Source: F0422 sp003992255 (lineage in GTDB: Bacteria > Bacillota > Negativicutes > Veillonellales > Veillonellaceae). From it: a stretch of 64,000 bases of DNA. Both the position numbers and the translations under genes were made by a program. The notes beneath the pieces are model-generated. The model was not told the DNA's origin, ran no database searches, and saw only the letters and a program-made list of their open reading frames with translations. Positions within the stretch are counted from its first letter, which is position 1. Each line of letters starts with the position of its first letter. The stretch covers positions 43,365 to 107,364 of the forward strand of contig NZ_RQVA01000007.1 in NCBI RefSeq assembly GCF_003992255.1, given 5' to 3'. This document shows, piece after piece, positions 43,461 through 52,385 of this stretch.

Positions 43461-44423
43461 ATGGATCGCACATTAGCGTTAGAATTTGTTCGAGTTACGG
43501 AAACAGCAGCATTAAAAAGTGGCCGTTTATGTGGCCGTGGTGCTAAGGATGCAGCGGATCAATTAGCTGTTGATGGCATGCGCCAAACCTTTGATACAGT
43601 GCCTATTTCTGGTACGGTTGTCATCGGAGAAGGTGAAATTGATGAAGCGCCAATGTTATATATTGGTGAACGTGTAGGAGCCGGCGGAGAAGAAGTAGAT
43701 ATCGCTGTAGATCCTATTGAAGGTACAAATCTAATAGCAAAAGGTCAAAATGGTGCGATTGCTGTGTTGGCCATAGCTCCTAAAGGTGGTTTGTTACATG
43801 CACCAGATATGTACATGGAAAAACTATGCGTAGGCCCACGTGCCAAAGGTGTGATTGATTTAAATCAATCTATGACAGAAAATTTACGTCGTGTAGCAGC
43901 TAAAATGGAACGCGCCATAGATGATTTAACGGTTGTTATGTTGGATCGTGAACGCCATCAAGGATTGATGGATGAATGTCGTGCCGCAGGTGCTCGTATT
44001 CGTCTCATTACTGATGGTGATGTAAACCCAGCGATGGAATGCGGATTGGAAGGATCTGGTATTCATATGGTAGTAGGTACAGGTGGAGCTCCTGAAGGCG
44101 TATTGGCAGCAGCGGCTTTAAAATGTACTGGCGGAGATATGCAAGCTCGTCTAAAACCGGCTACTGATGAAGAAATTCGTCGTTGCCATGAAATGGGGAT
44201 TACAGATCTAAATAAAGTATTGACCATTGATGATCTAGTGAGTGGAGATGATGTTATTTTCTCTGCTACTGCCATCACAGAGGGGAATGTATTGTCCTCT
44301 ATAAAATACTTCCCAGGTGGTGCACGTACACATTCTGTTGTGATGCGATATAAAACGGGAACTGTTCGTTTTGTAGATACCATTCATCGTTTAGATAAAA
44401 AACTTTCTATGAAAGTAAAATAA
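43461..44423 (+). CDS. glpX: Fructose-1,6-bisphosphatase, class II
   Basis: Hydrolyses fructose 1,6-bisphosphate to fructose 6-phosphate in gluconeogenesis. The 320-residue protein has the class II signatures GEGEIDEAPMLYIGE and DPIEGTNLIAKGQNGAIAV, and GTGGAPEGVLAAAALKCTGG. Lactate-using bacteria that do not ferment sugars depend on this step. GGGAGGATCAAA precedes the ATG, and a terminator follows the stop. Confidence 0.95.
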   Translation: MDRTLALEFVRVTETAALKSGRLCGRGAKDAADQLAVDGMRQTFDTVPISGTVVIGEGEIDEAPMLYIGERVGAGGEEVDIAVDPIEGTNLIAKGQNGAIAVLAIAPKGGLLHAPDMYMEKLCVGPRAKGVIDLNQSMTENLRRVAAKMERAIDDLTVVMLDRERHQGLMDECRAAGARIRLITDGDVNPAMECGLEGSGIHMVVGTGGAPEGVLAAAALKCTGGDMQARLKPATDEEIRRCHEMGITDLNKVLTIDDLVSGDDVIFSATAITEGNVLSSIKYFPGGARTHSVVMRYKTGTVRFVDTIHRLDKKLSMKVK

Positions 44424-44448
44424 GAAAGCATTAGAGTGGTAACTTTGG

Positions 44449-44477
44449 AAAGACCGTCTTTGAGACGGTCTTTTTTG
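44449..44477 (+). terminator. Terminator of the serS-glpX region
   Basis: AAGACCGTCT-TTG-AGACGGTCTT, a perfect stem with a T-run. Confidence 0.95.
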
Positions 44478-44506
44478 TTGCATAGAGAGAAAAGATTTAG
44501 TATACT
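44478..44506 (+). promoter_or_regulatory. Predicted murA promoter
   Basis: TTGCAT at 44478-44483, a 17-base spacer and TATACT at 44501-44506, directly after the previous terminator. Confidence 0.75.
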
Positions 44507-44594
44507 AAGATAGAATGTTTGTAAGATAAAATACATATGATTCAATCTTGTGATGATTGAGTTGTAACCATACATAAGATTAGGAGGAATTCAG

Positions 44595-45851
44595 TTGGAA
44601 AAGCTTATTATTCAAGGAGGTACGCCTTTAGAAGGTCGTATTCGAGTAAGTAGTGCAAAGAATGCAGTACTACCTATTATTGCTGCGACTTTGTTAGCGT
44701 CTACTCCAAGCACCCTGCTTGAAATTCCAGATTTGGAAGATGTTCATACTATTTGTGATGTCATTGCATCCTTAGGTGTGAAAGTAACAAAAGATGGAGA
44801 CAATATTACGTTTGATGCGTCTACAATTTCTGCTGTAGAAGCACCCTATGATTTAGTGGGTCGTATGCGTGCATCCTTTTTAGTGATGGGTCCTTTATTG
44901 GCTCGTAAAGGGGAAGCTCGCATTGCATTGCCAGGAGGTTGTGCGATTGGTAGTCGCCCTATCGATTTGCATTTGAAAGCATTTGAAGCATTAGGTGCAA
45001 CGATCACTATGGGTGAAGACTTTGTAGAAGCAAAAGCACCAGAAGGATTAAAAGGCAATTTAATTTATTTAGACTTCCCAAGTGTAGGAGCTACAGAAAA
45101 TGTGATTATGGCAGCTACCTTTGCAGAAGGAAAGACGATTATTGAAAATGCTGCAGAAGAACCAGAAATTGTGGACTTAGCTACCTTCTTAAACAGTATG
45201 GGTGCTAATATTCGCGGTGCAGGTACAGATGTCATTCGTATTGAAGGGGTCAAAGAATTAAAAGGTGCTGTACACACAGTGATTCCAGACCGCATTGAAG
45301 CCGGTACGTATCTGATTGCGGCAGCCATGGCTGGTGGCAATGTATATGTAGAAAATGCACTTTCAGAACATTTAAAACCTGTAGTGGCTAAACTAAAAGA
45401 AGCTGGTGTCACAGTAGAAGAAGATATTGATGGTATTCGTGTTATCAGCGATGGTAACTTAAAAGCCACAGATATTAAAACCTTACCGTACCCAGGATTC
45501 CCAACAGACATGCAAGCCCAATTCATGGCGATGACAACCATTGCAAAAGGTAAAAGTACTGTTATGGAAACTGTATTTGAAAATCGATTCATGCATGTAG
45601 GAGAGTTGCAAAAAATGGGAGCCTCCATTGAGGTGGATGACCGCAAAGCATTTGTAACTGGTGTTGACCAATTAGTAGGTGCTGAAGTAGAAGCAACTGA
45701 TTTACGCTGTGGAGCAGCACTAGTATGTGCTGGTCTAGCCGCAAAAGGCGTAACTAAGGTTGGTCAATTAACGCATATCGATCGTGGTTACGATAATTTA
45801 GTGACCAAATTAAAAGGGATAGGTGCTAACATTGTTCGGGTGGACGAGTAA
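44595..45851 (+). CDS. murA: UDP-N-acetylglucosamine 1-carboxyvinyltransferase
   Basis: First committed enzyme of peptidoglycan synthesis; adds enolpyruvate from PEP to UDP-GlcNAc. The 418-residue protein has RVSSAKNAVLPIIAA with the substrate-binding Lys-Asn pair, and the catalytic Cys in LPGGCAIGSRPIDLHL, the residue attacked by fosfomycin. TTG start at 44595 after TAGGAGGAATTCAG. Its last 29 bases overlap the start of the MreB-type gene. The murA-actin order recalls murAA-mbl of Bacillus with the sporulation genes removed. Confidence 0.95.
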   Translation: MEKLIIQGGTPLEGRIRVSSAKNAVLPIIAATLLASTPSTLLEIPDLEDVHTICDVIASLGVKVTKDGDNITFDASTISAVEAPYDLVGRMRASFLVMGPLLARKGEARIALPGGCAIGSRPIDLHLKAFEALGATITMGEDFVEAKAPEGLKGNLIYLDFPSVGATENVIMAATFAEGKTIIENAAEEPEIVDLATFLNSMGANIRGAGTDVIRIEGVKELKGAVHTVIPDRIEAGTYLIAAAMAGGNVYVENALSEHLKPVVAKLKEAGVTVEEDIDGIRVISDGNLKATDIKTLPYPGFPTDMQAQFMAMTTIAKGKSTVMETVFENRFMHVGELQKMGASIEVDDRKAFVTGVDQLVGAEVEATDLRCGAALVCAGLAAKGVTKVGQLTHIDRGYDNLVTKLKGIGANIVRVDE

Positions 45852-46995
45852 GCGAAAAGAATCCAATACACAAGATGAGCGTCGTAAGCAACGACGGGTG
45901 CGAAGAAAACCCTTAGGTACTACGACAAAGCAGACTTCCTTGAAACGAGAACCACGAAAATTATCATTTTTAGAAAAAGTGGCACTCTTATGGACCACAG
46001 ATATTGGTATCGATTTAGGGACTACTAATATCGTTATGTATGTCAAAGGTAGAGGTATCGTATTAGACGAACCTGGTTTTGTGGCCTGCGATACGAAGAC
46101 TCGTGAAGTCATTGCGGTAGGTCATGAAGCGCGAACAATTTTAGGTAGAACACCAGATGGTATTGAAGTCATTCAACCTCTTAAAGGTGGAGTCATCGCT
46201 GATTACGATACAACGGCTTACATGTTGCGTCACTTTATTCGCCGTGTTATTCCCATATCAGGACTTGTGCGGTGTAGGATTGTTGCTTGTGTGCCATCTA
46301 GTATTACACCGGTAGAAAAAAGAGCCGTCCTAGAAGTATTGTTACAAGCGGGTGCGAAAAAAATAGTTCTTATGGAGGAGCCATTGGCAGCAGCCATTGG
46401 GACCGGTCTTGACAAAGCAGAACAAGTAGGGGCTATGGTAGTAGATATCGGTGGGGGTACCACGGATATTGCCGTAATTTGTGACTCTGGTGTGGTGGTT
46501 AGTGAAAGCTTGCGCACTGGTAGTGATGATTTTGATACAGCGTTACTACGCTATATGAAGCGGAAGAAAAAACTTCTCATTGGACCGTTGACAGCAGAAG
46601 ATTTAAAAATCGAAGTGGGTACTGTGGACCCCCGATCAGGAGAAGAAAGAGCTATTGTACGCGGTAGACATACGAGTACTGGATTGCCGAGAGCTGTAGA
46701 AATTACTTCTAAGGATATGAAGGTAGCTTTGGAACGACCTATGCAAATGATCATCGAAGGTATTGTGAGCATTTTGGAGAAAACACCCCCAGAACTATTG
46801 GCACAAATTAATGATCATGGCATCATTCTTACAGGTGGAGGAGCCTTGTTGCGCGGGCTGGATCGAATGATTACAGAGCGGACGGGGCGGCCTGCATATG
46901 TAGTGGAACATCCAAGATATTCTGTGATTCTAGGGACTGGGAAAGCGTTATCGGAACTGAATCAATTACGAGATACATTAGAAGAGTTGCGATAG
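45823..46995 (+). CDS. mreB: MreB/Mbl-family rod-shape actin with N-terminal extension
   Basis: A bacterial actin that guides cell wall synthesis. ATPase motifs: DIGIDLGTTNIVMYV, MVVDIGGGTTDIAVI and ILTGGGALLRGLD. The reading frame starts inside murA (GTG 45823) and gives about 58 residues before the usual MreB start, very rich in Arg and Lys. The extension ends in a hydrophobic stretch (LSFLEKVALLW) like the membrane-binding helix of other MreBs. A later internal start cannot be excluded, but no good ribosome-binding site is visible there, while AAAGGGATAG precedes the GTG. Veillonella-type cells are cocci, so an MreB homologue here is of interest. Confidence 0.87.
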   Translation: MLTLFGWTSKRKESNTQDERRKQRRVRRKPLGTTTKQTSLKREPRKLSFLEKVALLWTTDIGIDLGTTNIVMYVKGRGIVLDEPGFVACDTKTREVIAVGHEARTILGRTPDGIEVIQPLKGGVIADYDTTAYMLRHFIRRVIPISGLVRCRIVACVPSSITPVEKRAVLEVLLQAGAKKIVLMEEPLAAAIGTGLDKAEQVGAMVVDIGGGTTDIAVICDSGVVVSESLRTGSDDFDTALLRYMKRKKKLLIGPLTAEDLKIEVGTVDPRSGEERAIVRGRHTSTGLPRAVEITSKDMKVALERPMQMIIEGIVSILEKTPPELLAQINDHGIILTGGGALLRGLDRMITERTGRPAYVVEHPRYSVILGTGKALSELNQLRDTLEELR

Positions 46996-47097
46996 GAGAT
47001 TCATCTTTCTTTCATGTAAGAACGATACAATATAGATGTATCTATAGCATGTAAAACATAGAATTCGCTATATCATGCTAATGGTAATACTACATGT

Positions 47098-47125
47098 TTG
47101 GCAGATATCAAAAATGTGATATACT
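47098..47125 (+). promoter_or_regulatory. Predicted promoter of the lipoyl-like/S55 genes
   Basis: TTGGCA at 47098-47103, a 16-base spacer, and TATACT at 47120-47125 with an upstream TG. It contains TGTGATATACTG (47115-47126), repeated exactly before mlaE. Confidence 0.65.
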
Positions 47126-47157
47126 GTATATAGAAAAGAACTAGGAGGTGTTTGTAT

Positions 47158-47451
47158 ATGAAAAAAACTCTCGTATATAGTTTAGGGGTCGTTCTTGCGG
47201 GCCTATTGATGGTAGGAACTGTGGAAGCAGCGCCAGTCAATCATGAAACAGTACTATCTGGTGACGTAGTGACTGTTGTTCCAGTTGGAACTGTGGTAAA
47301 AGAAGGAGATCCTTTATTAACCGTACAAACACTAGGTGGACCTATGGTGGCATCTCGTGCCACAGTGAATGGGGTTGTTGAGTCTGTATCTGTGGCACCA
47401 GGTGCGACAGTAGCAAGAGGACAAATTATAACCATTGTGAATAGTCAATAA
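47158..47451 (+). CDS. Secreted biotinyl/lipoyl-like domain protein
   Basis: 97 residues: a signal peptide (KKTLVYSLGVVLAGLLMVGTVEA) and then a single barrel-sandwich domain of about 72 residues. The two half-repeats are VVPVGTVVKEGDPLLTVQT and VESVSVAPGATVARGQIITI, the pattern of lipoyl domains and HlyD/MFP adaptors. The turn that normally bears the modified lysine reads LGGPMVASR, so no cofactor is expected. It lacks the coiled coil and barrel of a full adaptor. It lies 15 bases before the S55 protein gene and may work with it or with the lipid transport system downstream. ATG 47158 follows AGGAGGTG at seven bases. Confidence 0.75.
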   Translation: MKKTLVYSLGVVLAGLLMVGTVEAAPVNHETVLSGDVVTVVPVGTVVKEGDPLLTVQTLGGPMVASRATVNGVVESVSVAPGATVARGQIITIVNSQ

Positions 47452-47466
47452 GAAGAGGCGATATAG

Positions 47467-49356
47467 ATGCAATTACATCGTTTTTGGCGTCGGTACACTA
47501 AGGGTGTGCTGGCGCTCTTATTGTGTGGGGCCGCTTTTACAAGTGCTCATGCAATAGAATTTATGAAAGTAGAAGATTTACATCGTGGCATGGTAGGTCA
47601 TGCCGATACAGTCGTACAAGGTGACAAGATTGATTCCTTTAAGGTTGAGGTTCTTGGTGTTATGAAACAACGTGGTCCTTCTGGAGATTTAATCTTGGTA
47701 AAAGTATCAGGTCCTGTCATTGATGCATCGGGAGGTATCGTTCACGGTATGAGTGGTAGTCCTGTGTACATTGATGGAAAGCTAGTAGGTGCCGTTGCCT
47801 ATGGCTGGGGATTTACGGATGGTACGTTGGGGATGGTTACACCCATCGATCAAATGGTAAAGTTGTGGGATGAAAAATACCAAAAAGATTTACCGAATCC
47901 TTGGAAAGATACACAACTCATTCCGTTGGGAACGCCTTTGATGGCAGATGGCTATGATGAAGCGTCCCTATTCTATTTAGGAACAAAGTTCAAAGACTTT
48001 GGTTATAAAGGATATGCGACGGCCAGTGATAGTACCGATGATATTGTGAAACCAATGGTGCCTGGTGGCTCTATTGCAGCTTTACTGGTAAAAGGCGATT
48101 TGAAGATGGGTGCCGTAGGGACTGTTACTTATGTTGATAAAGATAAGGTTGTTGCCTTTGGACATCCGTTTGATAAGCGAGGCTCTACGGGTTATTTTAT
48201 GAATAACTCTAGTATTTTTACAGTAGTAAAAAGCATGGACTCTGGATTTAAATTGGGGTCGTTGGGCCGAGAAGTTGGTGTCATTACAGAAGACCGCGGG
48301 GCAGGCATTGCAGGAACTGTAGGCGTATTTGGAAAAGGTGTTCCTGTACGCATGAATTTACGAGATTTAGACCGTGGTGTAGAACGAAATGCAGGGGTTA
48401 CCGTTGTAGAATCTCCTAAAATGACACCAACTTTAGTGGCTACATCTGTCTATAGTTTGCTTAATAAAACATTGGATCGTGTAGGCGGTGGTACTGCAAA
48501 AATAAATATTAAAATTACACCAGTGGACCCTAACCTACCTACTTTAGAACGACGCAATATGGTATATTCTAGTAGTGCAGTATCTGAAAAATCTATTGAT
48601 GAGTTATTTGATATTGTGGAAAGTTTGATGAACAATGCTTTCAAACCATATGAAATTCGTGATATTCAAGTAGATGTGCAGGTAGAAGAGGCAAAACGAA
48701 CGGCTACGATCATCGATGCTAGTGCAGACCAAGTGATTGTTTCTCCTGGCGATGATATTGCCATTACTGTGAATTTACAAGCCTACCAAAAGGGAAAGAT
48801 TAAGAGAGAGGTTATCTTTAAAGTACCTGAGGATCAAAAATTAGGAACCTATACACTTGAAGTACGTGGTGGTGGCGTTATACCATTGCCATATTTGTTT
48901 GAAAAACAAAAATATAATCTCACTGATGAAATCGTAGAACGATTGAAAGTACATAAAGACTTTGATGAATACTTCAAGGATTTAAGTGAAGATGATCAGA
49001 ATAACCAAATTGTAGCAGAGTTCTTGTCTGATGATATTAGCATGGTGGAAGAGTCTGGCGACAAGGTGAAAAAGCAACGTTTAGAAGCAGATGATGAAGA
49101 TGTGGATGATGATGAGTTGCCAAATGGCGGCAAACATAAAAAAGGTTTACGAGCTTCTGATGATGATGAAAAAGAAAACAATGAAGCAACACGAGTAGTT
49201 GTGGATTACGTTGTCTTAGGTGATGGACAATTTACTGTGAATGTAGTTGATAAAAAAGATCGTGACCATCTACGAAAACAACGGATCAAAGAAAAGCTTT
49301 CAAAATTAGCAGACCAGAAGAAAGGTGAAACAAACAAATCTGATGCTAAAAAATAA
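47467..49356 (+). CDS. SpoIVB-type peptidase S55 domain protein
   Basis: 629 residues with a signal peptide (GVLALLLCGAAFTSAHA). Residues about 35-260 match the S55 domain: DLHRGMVGHADTVVQG, the catalytic-type GIVHGMSGSPVYIDGKLVGAVAYGW spread over residues about 92-116, and AFGHPFDKRG. The remainder includes a domain around residues 370-480 and a highly acidic then basic tail (about 520-629). In Bacillus SpoIVB is a sporulation signalling protease; here the context is envelope biogenesis. AGAAGAGGCGATATAG precedes the ATG. A terminator separates it from mlaE. Confidence 0.85.
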   Translation: MQLHRFWRRYTKGVLALLLCGAAFTSAHAIEFMKVEDLHRGMVGHADTVVQGDKIDSFKVEVLGVMKQRGPSGDLILVKVSGPVIDASGGIVHGMSGSPVYIDGKLVGAVAYGWGFTDGTLGMVTPIDQMVKLWDEKYQKDLPNPWKDTQLIPLGTPLMADGYDEASLFYLGTKFKDFGYKGYATASDSTDDIVKPMVPGGSIAALLVKGDLKMGAVGTVTYVDKDKVVAFGHPFDKRGSTGYFMNNSSIFTVVKSMDSGFKLGSLGREVGVITEDRGAGIAGTVGVFGKGVPVRMNLRDLDRGVERNAGVTVVESPKMTPTLVATSVYSLLNKTLDRVGGGTAKINIKITPVDPNLPTLERRNMVYSSSAVSEKSIDELFDIVESLMNNAFKPYEIRDIQVDVQVEEAKRTATIIDASADQVIVSPGDDIAITVNLQAYQKGKIKREVIFKVPEDQKLGTYTLEVRGGGVIPLPYLFEKQKYNLTDEIVERLKVHKDFDEYFKDLSEDDQNNQIVAEFLSDDISMVEESGDKVKKQRLEADDEDVDDDELPNGGKHKKGLRASDDDEKENNEATRVVVDYVVLGDGQFTVNVVDKKDRDHLRKQRIKEKLSKLADQKKGETNKSDAKK

Positions 49357-49387
49357 GGAACTTGCATTTTAGACGAATTGTGTTCAA

Positions 49388-49431
49388 CAGGAAATATTGG
49401 AGATGCTCCAGTATTTCCTGTTTTCTTTTTT
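49388..49431 (+). terminator. Terminator between the S55 gene and mlaE
   Basis: CAGGAAATATTGGAG pairs with CTCCAGTATTTCCTG (one mismatch pair inside), followed by TTTTCTTTTTT. Confidence 0.93.
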
Positions 49432-49469
49432 GAAAAGTCTGGTGGTACTAGTGCACATTCTCGTAGTTT

Positions 49470-49481
49470 TGTGATATACTG
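49470..49481 (+). promoter_or_regulatory. Extended -10 promoter element before mlaE
   Basis: TGTGATATACTG: an extended -10 (TG-A-TATACT) 30 bases before the mlaE start, without a clear -35. The same 12 bases occur before the lipoyl-like gene (47115-47126). Confidence 0.55.
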
Positions 49482-49510
49482 AAGAATGATATATAGAATC
49501 AGGAGGGACT

Positions 49511-50272
49511 ATGACTTGGCTAGAGTGGATAGGTAAAAGAATTATCTTTTTCTTATCGCAAATCGGGGAAGCAATGTTGCTCTTATGGCGCACCATTCGA
49601 CAAGTACCGAAAGTAAATTGGAAGCTAACAATTGAACAAATGGCACATTTAGGTGTCAATTCATTACCTATATTAAGCCTTACTATGTTTTTTGCAGGTG
49701 CTGTTATGACATTGCAGATGGCAGATGTATTAATTCGATATGGAGCACAAGGTACCGTAGGCGGTATTATGGCCATCGCTATGGGGCGTGAATTAGGCCC
49801 TGTGTTGGCAGGTGTTGTATTGGCAGGACGAGTAGGTGCAGCGATTACAGCAGAATTGGGGACTATGAAAGTAACCGAGCAAATTGATGCACTGCGCGTT
49901 ATGGCGGTGAATCCCATTGGATATTTGGTAGTACCAAGAGTCATAGCCTGTATGATTATGGTACCTATTTTGACATTTTATGGCATCCTCATTGGTACCG
50001 GTGGTGGTTATTTAGTAGCTACTGTGGTGAAAGGAATGGCAGGCATGACATACACAGATTCGATTCAAATTTTTTCGACCTTATCAGACTTAACGTATGG
50101 GTTGATTAAATCCTGCGTATTTGGAGCTGTCATTGCCTTAGTAGGTTCCTATAAGGGGATGTATACCAATATGGGTGCTACAGCAGTAGGTTATGCTACA
50201 ACTAGTTCTGTAGTGACAAGTATCATTCTTGTCTTTGTATTAAATTACTTTTTATCTGCTTTATTATTCTAG
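49511..50272 (+). CDS. mlaE: Phospholipid ABC transporter permease MlaE
   Basis: A 253-residue inner-membrane permease of the MlaE family, part of the system that moves phospholipids between inner and outer membranes. About five hydrophobic segments; conserved regions MTLQMADVLIRYGAQGTVGGI, the E-loop GRELGPVLAGVVLAGRVGAAI and GTMKVTEQIDALRVMAVNPIGYLV are each read in order. ATG after AGGAGGGACT. It starts an mlaE-mlaF-mlaD-tolC-tamB-sigma operon, with only short gaps or overlaps between genes. Confidence 0.94.
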   Translation: MTWLEWIGKRIIFFLSQIGEAMLLLWRTIRQVPKVNWKLTIEQMAHLGVNSLPILSLTMFFAGAVMTLQMADVLIRYGAQGTVGGIMAIAMGRELGPVLAGVVLAGRVGAAITAELGTMKVTEQIDALRVMAVNPIGYLVVPRVIACMIMVPILTFYGILIGTGGGYLVATVVKGMAGMTYTDSIQIFSTLSDLTYGLIKSCVFGAVIALVGSYKGMYTNMGATAVGYATTSSVVTSIILVFVLNYFLSALLF

Positions 50273-50280
50273 GAGGGACT

Positions 50281-51045
50281 ATGATTGAATTAAGAGATGT
50301 AGTTCTTGCCTATGAAAATCGAACTATCTTAGACCATGTAGACCTAACGATTCATGATGGAGAAACATTGGCTATATTAGGTGGCTCTGGAGCAGGGAAA
50401 AGTACATTATTAAAGTTGATTATTGGATTATTGCGTCCTACAAGTGGTACTATTTTAGTAGATGGAATCGATATTACAAAGATCTCTGACGAAGAGTTTG
50501 ATAGGTTGCGCCAAACTATGGGGATGGTATTTCAATACTCAGCACTATTCGACTCTATGAGTGTAGGTGAAAACGTAGCCTTTGGCTTGCGACAACATAC
50601 AACTATGTCAGAGGAACAGATTCAACATACTGTAGCGAGAAAGCTCAGGATGGTGGGGTTGCCTAAAACGGAGAAATATATGCCTAATGAGCTATCAGGT
50701 GGTATGAAAAAACGAATTAGTTTAGCTAGGGCGATTGCATTAGATCCCAATATTATTCTCTATGATGAACCTACATCAGGGTTAGATCCCATCACATCGG
50801 GCACGATTAGTCGCCTCATTCGCAGTATGCAATCCCATTTGGGATGTAGTTCTGTTGTGGTTACTCATGATATGCAGTCAGCTTTTTTTGTGGCCGATCG
50901 TATAGCTCTCTTAGATAAAGGTAAATTTATTGAAGTATCGGAAACGGAATCATTTAAGAATTCTAAGAATCCGAAAGTACAACAGTTTATTGAAGGACGA
51001 AAATCAGTGAAAAAAGATGAAATCGAGAAAGGAGAGATATCATGA
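50281..51045 (+). CDS. mlaF: Phospholipid ABC transporter ATPase MlaF
   Basis: A 254-residue cytosolic ATPase. Walker A GGSGAGKSTLLKLI, Q-loop VFQYSALFDSMSV, ABC signature LSGGMKKRISLARAI, Walker B IILYDEPTSGLDP and H-loop VVTHDMQ are all intact. It drives lipid movement through MlaE. AGGAGGGACT precedes the ATG, eight bases after the mlaE stop. Its end overlaps the mlaD start by four bases (ATGA), which indicates tight translational coupling. Confidence 0.95.
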   Translation: MIELRDVVLAYENRTILDHVDLTIHDGETLAILGGSGAGKSTLLKLIIGLLRPTSGTILVDGIDITKISDEEFDRLRQTMGMVFQYSALFDSMSVGENVAFGLRQHTTMSEEQIQHTVARKLRMVGLPKTEKYMPNELSGGMKKRISLARAIALDPNIILYDEPTSGLDPITSGTISRLIRSMQSHLGCSSVVVTHDMQSAFFVADRIALLDKGKFIEVSETESFKNSKNPKVQQFIEGRKSVKKDEIEKGEIS

Positions 51046-52346
51046 AGTGGACTACGGAAGCAAAAGTAGGACTATTTACTGTATTGGGAATAGTTTTATT
51101 TGCAATTTGCATCGTATTCTTGGGACGATTTGATATATTTGCCTCTCCGAGTATGCATATTACAGGTTCTTTTCAGTCTGTTACAGGATTGAAAGAGGGA
51201 AATACAGTGCGCTTTTCTGGCGTGAAAGTAGGTAAAGTTGCGTCTATGGTGGTGACAAATAAAGGTGTCACTGTGACGATGGATATTGATAAAGATGTGA
51301 AGATTCCTACAGATTCGGCTTTCACAATGGAAAGCGATGGTATATTAGGTGATAAATTTATTCAGATTACACCAGGGAAAAGCACCCTATACTTAGATGA
51401 TGGCTCTATGATCAAAGGGGATGGCAAAAGCGAAATCGATAAAACTATGGCACAAGCCACTAAGTTGATGGAAGCAGCGACCACAACCTTGGATTCTGTA
51501 AATGGAATTATCGGAGATGCAAAAACACAGGCAGCCTTACGCAATGCGTTACAATCTACAGAACTAATTGCTCAGAATACAGCAAATTTAACAGGACAAA
51601 TGAATGAGATGTTGGCAGAAAATAGAGGAAATATCGCTTCTTTAACTGCTAATATGGTGAGCATTACTCGTAATATGGAATCCTTGACAAATCAAATGGA
51701 TACAAATATGAAACAATTTAATGCAGATGGGCAAGCTGGCACAGAAATGCGTAAAATTGTAGATAATTTGAAAACAACGACTGATAGTATTTCTAAAATG
51801 GCAGGTGCTATGGAAGGTGTTGTGACAGATCCGAAGAGTGCTGCAGATATTAAGGAAACATTGCATAATACAGCGCAATTGACAACTAAATTAAATCGTC
51901 TCACAGGTGGAGATGTGAAAGCAGGCGATGCTGGAAAAAAGTCCGACCTTAAGGCGCAAGTGAGTGGTGAAGTTCTATATAATGCGAAAGATGCAAAAGT
52001 GCGGACTGATGCTGAAGTGCGGCTTATGATGAATGAGAATCTGTATGCGCTAGGTATCTCTAATGTAGGTAATGGGTCTAATTTGGATCTGACCTATGGA
52101 AAAGAAGTGCGTGATAAAGTGTATTTGCGAGGTGGTTTGTTTGATGGTAAGTTGGGGTTAGGTCTTGATGTGGGGGTAGGCTCACCAGTGACTCTTTCTG
52201 GTGCATTCTACGATTTGCATCATGGCTCGTATCGAGTCCGATCAGATGTGCGCCTATGGAACAATACGTATGCTGTAGGACAGTGGATATGGAATGGACA
52301 ACATAAACATCATGACAACTATTTCGGTGTAAAAAAGGTATTTTAA
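51042..52346 (+). CDS. mlaD: MCE-domain lipid transport protein MlaD, long form
   Basis: 434 residues, far longer than the roughly 180 of proteobacterial MlaD. One N-terminal membrane helix (residues 7-28) and an MCE domain (about 35-120, with GLKEGNTVRFSGVKVGKV and ILGDKFIQIT). Next comes a long helical region with heptad-like repeats (about 130-290), and a C-terminal part of alternating strands (about 295-434) ending in Phe, as outer-membrane barrels do. This layout is that of the Veillonella MlaD reported to bridge both membranes by itself. No separate MlaA, MlaB or MlaC gene is next to it. Confidence 0.92.
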   Translation: MKWTTEAKVGLFTVLGIVLFAICIVFLGRFDIFASPSMHITGSFQSVTGLKEGNTVRFSGVKVGKVASMVVTNKGVTVTMDIDKDVKIPTDSAFTMESDGILGDKFIQITPGKSTLYLDDGSMIKGDGKSEIDKTMAQATKLMEAATTTLDSVNGIIGDAKTQAALRNALQSTELIAQNTANLTGQMNEMLAENRGNIASLTANMVSITRNMESLTNQMDTNMKQFNADGQAGTEMRKIVDNLKTTTDSISKMAGAMEGVVTDPKSAADIKETLHNTAQLTTKLNRLTGGDVKAGDAGKKSDLKAQVSGEVLYNAKDAKVRTDAEVRLMMNENLYALGISNVGNGSNLDLTYGKEVRDKVYLRGGLFDGKLGLGLDVGVGSPVTLSGAFYDLHHGSYRVRSDVRLWNNTYAVGQWIWNGQHKHHDNYFGVKKVF

Positions 52347-52385
52347 TGATAGATATTATATCTACGATATATTGTAGGAGGAAGT

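Noticed and set aside
45065..45646. A 193-residue minus-strand frame opposite murA
   Set aside because: Serine-rich shadow of the murA coding strand; the plus frame has the full MurA motif set.
47467..49356. Evidence of sporulation from the SpoIVB-like gene
   Set aside because: Only the S55 domain is shared; no other spore gene occurs here and the neighbours are envelope genes.
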